From: JBELHJ01 sp042091495
GTDB lineage: Bacteria > Bacteroidota > Bacteroidia > Flavobacteriales > Flavobacteriaceae
NCBI GenBank assembly: GCA_042091495.1
Contig: JBELHJ010000076.1
Location: 1 to 8,384, forward strand
DNA length: 8,384 nucleotides
Direction of reading: 5' to 3'
The translations under genes and the position numbers were made by a program. Shown here piece by piece: positions 1-6,271 of this stretch. Under the pieces are notes generated by a model. That model was not told the origin of the DNA. It did no database searches and saw nothing but the letters and a program-made list of their open reading frames with translations. Position 1 is the stretch's first letter; each line of letters begins with the position of its first letter.

Positions 1-582
1 GGTATTAATATTGTTAACTATTCTAAATCTAATAATGTAAGCAATGACGTTGTTTATACAGGAAGAATTATTAATTGGAAACGAATTGAGTTAGCAATTG
101 AAGCGATAAAATATGCCAGAAAAAATGGGATGGAGTCAAATCTTGACATTTATGGACCAATTTCAAATATAAAGTATTATAAAGATCTCGTTAAACGGAT
201 CAAAGAGGAAAATTTGGAAGAATATATAAAATTTAAAGGTGTTGTTGGTAATAAAACGCTGAATGATTTGTATATGAAATACTCATTATTCTTGCTACCG
301 AGTAAAAAAGAAACCTTTGGTATGGTGATGATTGAAGCAATGGCTTCTGGTTTACCTGTTATCGCAGTTAATGATAAAGGGGGCCCCTTGGATATTATCC
401 GTGACGGAATTGATGGTTTTTTGTGTAATGAGGAGGATTATCCTGAAACTGTATTTAATGCTTTATCAGATAAGAATAGATTAGCAGAAATTAAGGAAAA
501 TGCTTTTTTGCGATCTCATAATGAATTTGACTTTAAAGCTATTAATCAAAAATTATTCTTGGATTTAGAATTAGATGACTAA
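1..582 (+). CDS. Glycosyltransferase family 4 (GT4), C-terminal part, 5' truncated by window
   Basis: The frame is open from base 1, so this is the last 193 residues of a longer protein. The ATG at 130 is internal: conserved GT4 sequence (VYTGRIINWKR, window residues 18-28) precedes it. What is visible is the nucleotide-sugar-binding C-terminal Rossmann domain of a GT-B enzyme. It starts with the GR..xxK donor-loop region, followed by LDIYGP (49-53), the strand LFLLPS (96-101) and the retaining-GT E-X7-E signature, E104 to E112, inside KETFGMVMIEAMASG. A GGPLDII segment (127-133) follows, where GT4 enzymes contact the nucleotide sugar. Family knowledge says it transfers a sugar from an NDP-sugar with retention of configuration, probably onto a lipid-linked glycan in the cytoplasm. 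Donor and acceptor cannot be read from the sequence. Its stop lies inside the start of the next gene (8-base overlap), which indicates co-transcription. The GT4 call is firm; the specificity is unknown. Confidence 0.93.
   Translation, partial: GINIVNYSKSNNVSNDVVYTGRIINWKRIELAIEAIKYARKNGMESNLDIYGPISNIKYYKDLVKRIKEENLEEYIKFKGVVGNKTLNDLYMKYSLFLLPSKKETFGMVMIEAMASGLPVIAVNDKGGPLDIIRDGIDGFLCNEEDYPETVFNALSDKNRLAEIKENAFLRSHNEFDFKAINQKLFLDLELDD
575..582 (+). promoter_or_regulatory. 8-base start/stop overlap ATGACTAA (gene 1 / gene 2)
   Basis: The start codon of the second gene lies five bases before the stop of the first. No purine-rich ribosome-binding site precedes it (ttggatttagaattag). Coupled translation, with a terminating ribosome restarting a few bases back, is the likely way the second gene is read; this is inference. 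Confidence 0.7.
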
Positions 583-1696
583 GATAAAAAAGGTTATTAT
601 TCATCCTACTCAAGAACTCAATCATTTCAGTTATATTCATACTATGCTATATGATAGTAAGGAACTTGAAATAGAAGAAAAACTTTTTACTCAACCAAGG
701 AAAGGTGTAATACGTATATCAAACGATTTACTAACGTTACTTCCAAACAGATTTCATGAGAAAACTTCAATTATTGATGTTATACTATCAAATGATAAAA
801 GATTAAAGATTGGTTTTGATTTATATGATCTCTCCTCTGATTTTTCATTATGGGCTCTAAAAAATTGTGACTATTTGTTCAAGCGAAATCTAAATGAAGA
901 ACATATAGAACTCCTTAAAAGAGAAAATCAGGGGTGTAAAATAATGAGTTTTACATGGAATTTTGGTTGCAAAACTGTAAAATCGTTTAGTTTAAAAATT
1001 ATTTTAGGCTTTGTTTTGTTTCAGTTAAAAGATAACACTAAAATCAACAGGTATTTTTTTCGAAACATAAAAAAAAATATTCTCTATTCTGTTGGCCATA
1101 TTCGTCAGGTTGCAAAACGTAGATCAATCGAATATTTTCGTCAGATACCCGAGGAAGTTGATACAGTATCCAATCGAATTTTATTTCAATCAAGATGCTT
1201 TTCAGATTTAGATTTAAATTCGAGACATATTCAAGATTTTCGATCCAAAGTAATACAGCTGCTTAAGTTAAATTTCCCTAAAGATTTTGTTGGAGGCTTT
1301 ATTCCGGATCCAACATCCATTAAATTGTACCCAAATTTAGTAACTAGGCAAAATACAAGTCCGATTGACTACTTAAATCTTTTGAAATCATCTGATATCG
1401 TTATTTACACAGAGGGCTTAAATCATTCTCCGGCATGGAAGTTTGCAGAGTATGCATCACAAGGAAAGGTGATTGTCGCACAAAGATTCCAATTTTCAAT
1501 GCCTTTTGACATTGTGGATGGTGAGGACGTTATATTTTTTGATACCCCCAAGGAATTATTTGATATTATAACAAAACTGAAGAATTCAGAGAAATTAAAG
1601 CAGTCTTTGCGTAAAAACATAAGAGAGAAATTTAATAACTACATGGACCCAAAAAGTGCTTTTAAACTAATGGAAGATGTCATATTTTTAGCTTAA
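575..1696 (+). CDS. Divergent GT-B-like glycosyltransferase (CgeB / Glyco_trans_1_2-like C-terminus)
   Basis: This is a 373-residue protein of a less common type. The N-terminal half (1-200) has no motif I recognise. It has short beta-like stretches (KKVIIHP at 5-11, RLKIGFDLYD at 76-85) and a hydrophobic patch at 139-150. The C-terminal half looks like the second Rossmann domain of GT-B enzymes: RILFQSRCF (201-209), DFVGGFIPDP (237-246), PIDYLNLLKSSDIVIYTEG (263-281), then SPAWKFAEYASQGKVIVAQ (285-303). The last block resembles the 'K..EY...G' helix of CgeB-like glycosyltransferases (K289, E292), not the usual E-X7-E; the nearest preceding Glu, E280, lies 12 residues before E292. The ATG at 575 sits in the previous gene's tail (ATGACTAA); no Shine-Dalgarno is visible. 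Position between GT genes supports a role in the same glycan. It might instead transfer a non-sugar group or be structural; the glycosyltransferase call is inference from fold-level resemblance. Confidence 0.72.
   Translation: MTKIKKVIIHPTQELNHFSYIHTMLYDSKELEIEEKLFTQPRKGVIRISNDLLTLLPNRFHEKTSIIDVILSNDKRLKIGFDLYDLSSDFSLWALKNCDYLFKRNLNEEHIELLKRENQGCKIMSFTWNFGCKTVKSFSLKIILGFVLFQLKDNTKINRYFFRNIKKNILYSVGHIRQVAKRRSIEYFRQIPEEVDTVSNRILFQSRCFSDLDLNSRHIQDFRSKVIQLLKLNFPKDFVGGFIPDPTSIKLYPNLVTRQNTSPIDYLNLLKSSDIVIYTEGLNHSPAWKFAEYASQGKVIVAQRFQFSMPFDIVDGEDVIFFDTPKELFDIITKLKNSEKLKQSLRKNIREKFNNYMDPKSAFKLMEDVIFLA
1069..1077 (+). repeat. A9 homopolymer within gene 2
   Basis: Nine consecutive A bases fall in codons for Ile-Lys-Lys-Asn (residues 165-168) in the middle of the divergent glycosyltransferase. 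A T7 run (1054-1060) sits just upstream. The frame is intact here. A one-base slip would truncate the protein, so it is a possible but unproven slippage site; in DNA this AT-rich it may also be chance. Confidence 0.4.
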
Positions 1697-2718
1697 TGAA
1701 TAAACGTGTTTTTTTTATTGACCACCGAAGTATTCATCATGCGGAGACATCAGGATATTCGCATTTATCGAAAGGAAATAAGCTAAGAATTATACGCTTT
1801 ATACCCTACCGTCTGTCTCGTTATTTGTCTTCAAAATTTGATCAAAAAATTGGATTTTATGATTCAAATAGTATTTATAAAGAGATAAATGCTCTAATTC
1901 GTGCTAGTTATCTAATTGTTGGAAGACAAACTGTTGTTTTTCATTTTCTAAATGGTGAAAGGGATCTTCGTATTATACCATTTTTTCGCAAGTATTTCAA
2001 ATCGATTCGAATTTCAGGAACTTATCATAAACCAAAGGAATATTATTCGAAAAATCAACTCAATTATTTATCGAATAATCTGGATTTAGTTATTACAGTT
2101 GGCAGCTCTCAAGTAGAATTTTTTGAGAATTATGGTTTGAAAACAATTTATATTCCTCACGGTGTTGATATCAATTTTTTTAATCCTAAAAAAAGAAAAG
2201 TAAAATTAGGAGAGTTTTTATTTGTTGGTCAGCATCTAAGAGACTTTGAAACTCTAAACAAACTATCAGAGAGTATGGAGAAGTTCAATAAAGATTATAT
2301 CATTCGATGTGTTGTCAGAGAAGAATACACAAAGTTTATTTCTAAAAGAGCCAACATTCGAATTTATAATGGAGTAAGTGATGAAAAGTTGCTTGATTTC
2401 TATAATAAAAGTGTAGCTTTAGTTTTACCACTTTTAGAAGTAACAGCATGTAACAGTGTACTGGAGGCATTAGCCTCAGGCTTGCCAATAATAAGCTCCA
2501 ATCTAGAATCCAACCAAACATATTTACGAAATACTAAGAATATTCTTTTATCCAATGATGATATTGAAAAATGGATAGATTCCATGGATCTATTCAATTC
2601 AGATATGTCTTATAACTTACATGTTTCTAATGATAATTATAGATGTAGTAAGTCTTATAGCTGGGAATTAATTCGAGGTAAATTTTATCAGGAAATTGAA
2701 AATTCATTTTTCTCATGA
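1696..2718 (+). CDS. GT4-type glycosyltransferase with atypical catalytic motif
   Basis: This is a 340-residue GT-B protein, slightly short for the family. The N-terminal domain (1-150) contains the acceptor-side features SGTYHKPKEYY (107-117) and DLVITVGSSQVEFF (130-143). It is followed by the interdomain IYIPHGVD (151-158), a hallmark of GT4 enzymes. The C-terminal domain opens with FLFVGQHLRDFETL (174-187) and carries the donor-site region LLEVTACNSVLEALASGLPII (246-266). The usual E-X7-E is replaced: E257 is present, but the residue eight positions before it is V249, and the nearest Glu is E248 (E-X8-E). The TACN...LEALASG form recalls a GT4 subgroup with 'TA.N..LEALA' in this loop, so activity is still plausible. 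The ATG overlaps the previous stop by one base (TAATG), and a run of eight T lies at codons 5-7. Probable role: sugar transfer in the same glycan pathway; donor unknown. Confidence 0.86.
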   Translation: MNKRVFFIDHRSIHHAETSGYSHLSKGNKLRIIRFIPYRLSRYLSSKFDQKIGFYDSNSIYKEINALIRASYLIVGRQTVVFHFLNGERDLRIIPFFRKYFKSIRISGTYHKPKEYYSKNQLNYLSNNLDLVITVGSSQVEFFENYGLKTIYIPHGVDINFFNPKKRKVKLGEFLFVGQHLRDFETLNKLSESMEKFNKDYIIRCVVREEYTKFISKRANIRIYNGVSDEKLLDFYNKSVALVLPLLEVTACNSVLEALASGLPIISSNLESNQTYLRNTKNILLSNDDIEKWIDSMDLFNSDMSYNLHVSNDNYRCSKSYSWELIRGKFYQEIENSFFS

Positions 2719-3884
2719 AAATTTTAATTTTCGATGGTTCTTTTAAAACCACTCCATTTATTAATAATCTTGTTAAGGGTTTAAGAGAGGATAATAAAGT
2801 ATTTATTTTTGGTTTCAATGAAAAACTTTCCAAACCAATAAAAAATATATCTTATATTCCTTTAGGCTCTAATGATTCCAAATTAAGGTTCATAATTGTT
2901 TCTTTACTGTATTCGTTACGCGGAGGGTACCTTTTTAAATGTTTACAGTATTTAATTAAAGGTGATCGTATTAGAATACAGAAACTAAATTTAGATCATC
3001 AGCTACGTGTTATTAAACCTGATATTATACATCTACAGTGGTTATCTAATATCGTTTGGTTTGAGAGCTACCTTAAAGATTCATCGATGAGATTTATTTT
3101 AAGTTTTAGAGGCTATCATATAAATGTTAGACCATATGTTCAGCTCGAGAATAGAAAATACTTAGAAAATTGGTTGCCATATTTTAATGGAATACATGGA
3201 GTATCAATGGCTATTTTGGGTAACCTAGAAAAGCTTAAAATTAATTTGACGGATACCGTAACGAAATCCATATATAGCGGACATGAATTATCTAGGTTAT
3301 CTGAAACGAAAACATCGTGGAAGTTAGGTTCTCCGATTTCACTACTTTTGGTTGGTCGTAATCATTGGATAAAAAATTATTCTCTTGTTATTTCGTTGGC
3401 AAAGAAAATTAGAGATAATAATATGCCAATCAAATTCAGATTTGTTGGACTCGAGCTAAATGATTCCGAAGAAATTCTTTTCTTAACGAAGCTCTATGAT
3501 TTAGAAAATTATCTTGAATTTATTCCCAATCAAAGTCCGGATAAATTGAAAGATATTTATCGACAAGCTGATGCACTTATACTTCCTTCTTTAGAGGAAG
3601 GTATTGCCAATGTTTGTATAGAGGCGATGAGTTATCGGTTACCTGTAATTGCCTCTGATGTGGGAGGTATGAGTGAATTAATTGAATCCGAGTTTTCAGG
3701 TGTTTTGGTTAAAGATATAAGCGTTGACGGATTTTACAATGCATTACAGTTATTTTCGAGAATGTCTGAAAAAGATATTGAGAATATGGTTAATAACGGA
3801 TATGAAACTGTAAAAACTAAGTTTAGTTCAGAGAAAATGATTAAAGATTTTAATAGATTTTATAAAATTGTCTTGGATGCCTAA
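2715..3884 (+). CDS. GT4 glycosyltransferase, WcaL-like
   Basis: This is a 389-residue, full-length GT-B enzyme. The N-terminal domain starts at once with a Rossmann strand (MKILIFDGSF) and has a hydrophobic, probably membrane-touching stretch at 57-80. DIIHLQWLSN (103-112) and ILSFRGYHINV (128-138) follow; the 'SFRG' block is typical of the colanic-acid WcaL type of GT4. The C-terminal domain has LLVGRNHWIKNYSLVI (211-226) with the donor-phosphate Arg/Lys (R215, K220), FRFVGLE (241-247), ADALILPSLEEG (285-296), the catalytic-site E-X7-E pair E295/E303, and LPVIASDVGGMSELI (309-323). Expected function: retaining transfer of a sugar from an NDP-sugar to a growing lipid-linked oligosaccharide at the cytoplasmic membrane. 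It overlaps the previous gene by ATGA and the next by eight bases. It resembles the gene at 6268-7410 in architecture and is probably an old paralogue with different specificity. The exact sugar is unknown. Confidence 0.93.
   Translation: MKILIFDGSFKTTPFINNLVKGLREDNKVFIFGFNEKLSKPIKNISYIPLGSNDSKLRFIIVSLLYSLRGGYLFKCLQYLIKGDRIRIQKLNLDHQLRVIKPDIIHLQWLSNIVWFESYLKDSSMRFILSFRGYHINVRPYVQLENRKYLENWLPYFNGIHGVSMAILGNLEKLKINLTDTVTKSIYSGHELSRLSETKTSWKLGSPISLLLVGRNHWIKNYSLVISLAKKIRDNNMPIKFRFVGLELNDSEEILFLTKLYDLENYLEFIPNQSPDKLKDIYRQADALILPSLEEGIANVCIEAMSYRLPVIASDVGGMSELIESEFSGVLVKDISVDGFYNALQLFSRMSEKDIENMVNNGYETVKTKFSSEKMIKDFNRFYKIVLDA
3877..3884 (+). promoter_or_regulatory. 8-base start/stop overlap ATGCCTAA (gene 4 / gene 5)
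   Basis: This has the same geometry as the overlap at 575-582 and supports ATG 3877, not the TTG nine bases upstream, as the start of the asparagine-synthase-like gene. No Shine-Dalgarno is visible in the preceding bases (ttttataaaattgtcttgg). Confidence 0.65.
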
Positions 3885-5211
3885 GTATATCCAAACACCC
3901 ATCCCTGTTAAACAGAGTTTTGATAAAACGGGAAGTGATAATTCATTTGACCATAAAGCAATCTGTGTTTTCTCGGCGTTGGGTTTTTTTCTGGATCAGG
4001 ATTCGTATTTGAAGAACGAAAAGTTTCAAGCTGATAAAAGCTATATATGGGCTTACACTCCTACAATAGATAGTTTAGAGGATGCGGTAGATCGATTTGC
4101 TCAAGTATTTGAGACTGTCATTAGAGAACAGTTAGATGGAAAAAAAGTAATTTTACCGCTTTCCGGTGGTTTGGATAGCAGAACGCAACTAGTTGCTTTA
4201 AAGCGCTTGAATGCAGATGTATCTTCCTTTAGTTATTATTTTCAAGATGGGTATAGAGAAGATTTGATTGCAGAGGAACTGGCCAGAGTTGCTGAAATTC
4301 CTTTTCAGTCTTTTTCGATTAAAAAAGGATCGCTATGGTCTAAATTAGATGAACTGATTTCTATAAATGATTGTCTTACTGATTTTACACATCCCAGACA
4401 AATCATTCATATCGATGAGATATCTGATTTAGGTGATATTTTTAGTATTGGTCATTGGGGAGATGTTTTATTTGATTCAGATAAATCTATAATTGACTTT
4501 CGTAATGATATTTATGATTTTTTGTCAAAAAAACTTATAAAATCAGGAGGTATAGAATTAGGACAAAGGTTATGGAACTGTTTTGGGTTGGAAGGTAATT
4601 TTACAGATTATTTGGAATCAAGAATCATGACCTTATGGAACTCTATCGAGGAACCTAATTTGGAAGCTCGGTTTCGGATATTTAAATCTAAGTATTGGGC
4701 GCCAAGATGGACTTCTGTAAATTTGAATGTTTTTTCAAAATATAAACCAATAACCCTTCCATATTACGATAAGCGAATTATTGATTTGTCATTTCAGATA
4801 CCAAATGATTTACTAGAGAACAGACAAATTCAAATTGAATATATCAAGAGATATGCTGGTGATTTGGCGAATGTAACATGGCAGGATCAAAGACCATTTA
4901 ATCTTAATAATTATACAAGCAATAGATTTCCTAACAATTTACCATATCGCATTACTGATAAGATAAGAAGATCATTTATTCAATTAAAAGAGGGGTTATT
5001 TATTCAACGTAATTGGGAGTTGCAATTTTTAGGTGATGAAAATAGAAAACAAATAGAAAAAAGGATAAATTCTCGTAAAAATAATATTATACCTGAGTTA
5101 GTTTTTAAAGCTGGTTTAACGGATTTTTATTTAAACCCTTCCAAAGATAATGCTCATATTTTATCTATGCTTTTGACAATTTCTCAAAAACAACTAAAGT
5201 GTAATGATTAA
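3877..5211 (+). CDS. Asparagine-synthase-like ATP-dependent amide-forming enzyme, glutaminase domain reduced
   Basis: This is a 444-residue protein related to the C-terminal synthetase half of class II asparagine synthase. The ATP-pyrophosphatase P-loop is clear: VILPLSGGLDSR (91-102), where asparagine synthases usually have SGG.DSS. FSYYFQDGYREDLIAEELA (118-136) and the C-terminal LPYYDKRIIDLSFQIPNDLL (294-313) also match the family, the latter where 'PFLD' normally lies. The first ~60 residues hold only a tail like the end of a glutaminase domain (ALGFFLDQDSY, 34-44). The catalytic Cys2 and the rest of that domain are absent, and the bases upstream belong to the previous gene, so no frameshift explains the loss. 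The motif normally GEGxDE appears as GHWGDV (192-197). ATG at 3877 (ATGCCTAA overlap) is preferred over an in-frame TTG at 3868. Likely role, by inference: adenylation and amidation of a sugar acid or carboxylate substituent of the glycan. True asparagine synthesis seems unlikely here. Confidence 0.85.
   Translation: MPKYIQTPIPVKQSFDKTGSDNSFDHKAICVFSALGFFLDQDSYLKNEKFQADKSYIWAYTPTIDSLEDAVDRFAQVFETVIREQLDGKKVILPLSGGLDSRTQLVALKRLNADVSSFSYYFQDGYREDLIAEELARVAEIPFQSFSIKKGSLWSKLDELISINDCLTDFTHPRQIIHIDEISDLGDIFSIGHWGDVLFDSDKSIIDFRNDIYDFLSKKLIKSGGIELGQRLWNCFGLEGNFTDYLESRIMTLWNSIEEPNLEARFRIFKSKYWAPRWTSVNLNVFSKYKPITLPYYDKRIIDLSFQIPNDLLENRQIQIEYIKRYAGDLANVTWQDQRPFNLNNYTSNRFPNNLPYRITDKIRRSFIQLKEGLFIQRNWELQFLGDENRKQIEKRINSRKNNIIPELVFKAGLTDFYLNPSKDNAHILSMLLTISQKQLKCND
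5204..5211 (+). promoter_or_regulatory. 8-base start/stop overlap ATGATTAA (gene 5 / gene 6)
   Basis: This is the third junction of the form ATGNNTAA. The upstream bases (caaaaacaactaaagtgta) hold no good Shine-Dalgarno sequence. It ties translation of the GT4 gene to that of the amidotransferase-like gene. Confidence 0.65.
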
Positions 5212-6271
5212 TATTTTATTTACTATTCCAAATTTTGACACAGCAGGAAGTGGAAAAGTAGTTTATGACCTAATTAGAGGGTTAGATAAAACAAAATTTA
5301 AAATTCATTTACTAGTAAATCACACAAAAGGTGATTTCTTTGCGACCAATATTAGAAAGGAACCTATCGTAATAATTGAAAAAAGATTTAAAAAATCTTA
5401 TCACAAGCCTTTCCTTTTTTTTCGGGAAGTTTTACAATTTGGACTCTTATTAAAAAAACACAAGATTGATTTATTACATTCTTGGGATTGGAGTTCTAAT
5501 ATTTTTGAATTAGTTTCTTGTAAACTTTTTGGTGTTAAATATGGTTATACCAAAAAAGCTATGAGTTGGGGTAGCCGTTCTTGGATTTTAAAGTCGAAGT
5601 ATTCTAATTTCATTATAAGACTTAATGATGATATCCAAACCCAATTGTTTACCCCTTATAAAATCAAGAGTGAGAAAATATATATTGGTTTAGATACCAA
5701 TTATTATAATCCTGAAATTGTTCCAAAAGAAAGTATAACCAAACCTTATTTTTTAACAGTTGCAAATTTAGTGCCAATAAAAGGAGTAGAATTTTTGATA
5801 AGGGCCTTCGAAAAGCTTAATCGTGATGATATAGATCTTTATATTGTTGGTAATAATGAAAATGAATATGGCGAAATTTTAAAGAATATGACATTTAATC
5901 CAAACATAATTTTTATTAATAAAGTTTTAGATGTACGCCCGTACTTAAGAAATGCAATGGCTTATTTTATTCCAACTATCAATGTTGAAGGTCAACCCAT
6001 GGCTTTAGTTGAGGCTATGAGTATGGAATGTTTAGTTTATGGTTCAAACATCTCTGGGATTAACGAGGTACTCAGAGAGTTTCCTGATCAATTGATTGAA
6101 TCTAAAAATGAGGACGCTATTCTCAATAAGATGATAGAAGCTATTGGCTTAAATGAGTCAGACAGATTTGAGATGACAACTAATTTTCGTAAATACGTTT
6201 TAATCTATTTTGCTATGAAGGAATTTATAAGTAAACATGAAAATTTATATTTAAAACAAGTATCAAATTGA
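5204..6271 (+). CDS. GT4 glycosyltransferase
   Basis: This is a 355-residue GT-B enzyme. It begins with a first strand and the glycine-rich acceptor loop (ILFTIPNFDTAGSGKVVYDL, 4-23), as in the 'GG.E....LA..L' start of GT4 proteins. IDLLHSWDWSSN (88-99) is the usual 'DiiH.h....' segment and KIYIGLDTNYYNP (158-170) the interdomain 'i.nGvD...f.p' block. The C-terminal domain holds YFLTVANLVPIKGVEFLIRAF (182-202, donor-binding K193), DLYIVGN (211-217), and the E-X7-E pair E262/E270 in VEGQPMALVEAMSM. All expected GT4 parts are present, so it should be an active retaining glycosyltransferase working on the same lipid-linked glycan. Its ATG lies in the tail of the amidotransferase-like gene (ATGATTAA, eight-base overlap), which suggests coupled translation. 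That placement is only a weak hint that it handles the amide-modified residue. Donor and linkage are unknown. Confidence 0.92.
   Translation: MINILFTIPNFDTAGSGKVVYDLIRGLDKTKFKIHLLVNHTKGDFFATNIRKEPIVIIEKRFKKSYHKPFLFFREVLQFGLLLKKHKIDLLHSWDWSSNIFELVSCKLFGVKYGYTKKAMSWGSRSWILKSKYSNFIIRLNDDIQTQLFTPYKIKSEKIYIGLDTNYYNPEIVPKESITKPYFLTVANLVPIKGVEFLIRAFEKLNRDDIDLYIVGNNENEYGEILKNMTFNPNIIFINKVLDVRPYLRNAMAYFIPTINVEGQPMALVEAMSMECLVYGSNISGINEVLREFPDQLIESKNEDAILNKMIEAIGLNESDRFEMTTNFRKYVLIYFAMKEFISKHENLYLKQVSN
6268..6271 (+). promoter_or_regulatory. TTGA start/stop overlap (gene 6 / gene 7)
   Basis: The TTG start and TGA stop share two bases in a four-base overlap. It is the only start-like codon in the open stretch upstream of the conserved N-terminus. 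A weak initiator without a Shine-Dalgarno would depend on ribosomes arriving from the upstream gene (inference). Confidence 0.7.

Noticed and set aside
377..392. GC-rich palindrome GGGGCCCC in otherwise AT-rich DNA
   Set aside because: It encodes the conserved Gly-Gly-Pro of the GT4 donor loop, which forces GGN GGN CCN codons; no sign of a separate function.
130..582. ATG at 130 as the start of a short 150-residue glycosyltransferase
   Set aside because: The frame is open to base 1 and encodes conserved GT4 sequence before this Met, so it is an internal codon of a gene cut by the window edge.
1423..1620. Minus-strand open frame of 65 codons
   Set aside because: It lies wholly inside the well-supported donor-domain region of gene 2 and has no recognisable motif; a shadow of the real gene.
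2400..2597. Minus-strand open frame of 65 codons
   Set aside because: It is antisense to the conserved GT4 donor-site region of gene 3 and shows no protein-like features.
2627..2833. Minus-strand open frame of 68 codons across the gene 3/4 junction
   Set aside because: Both sense genes are intact and conserved through this stretch, and no promoter or motif supports an antisense gene.
3868..3876. TTG at 3868 as the start of the asparagine-synthase-like gene
   Set aside because: An ATG three codons later (3877) gives an eight-base overlap identical in form to two other junctions, and the extra three residues add nothing recognisable.
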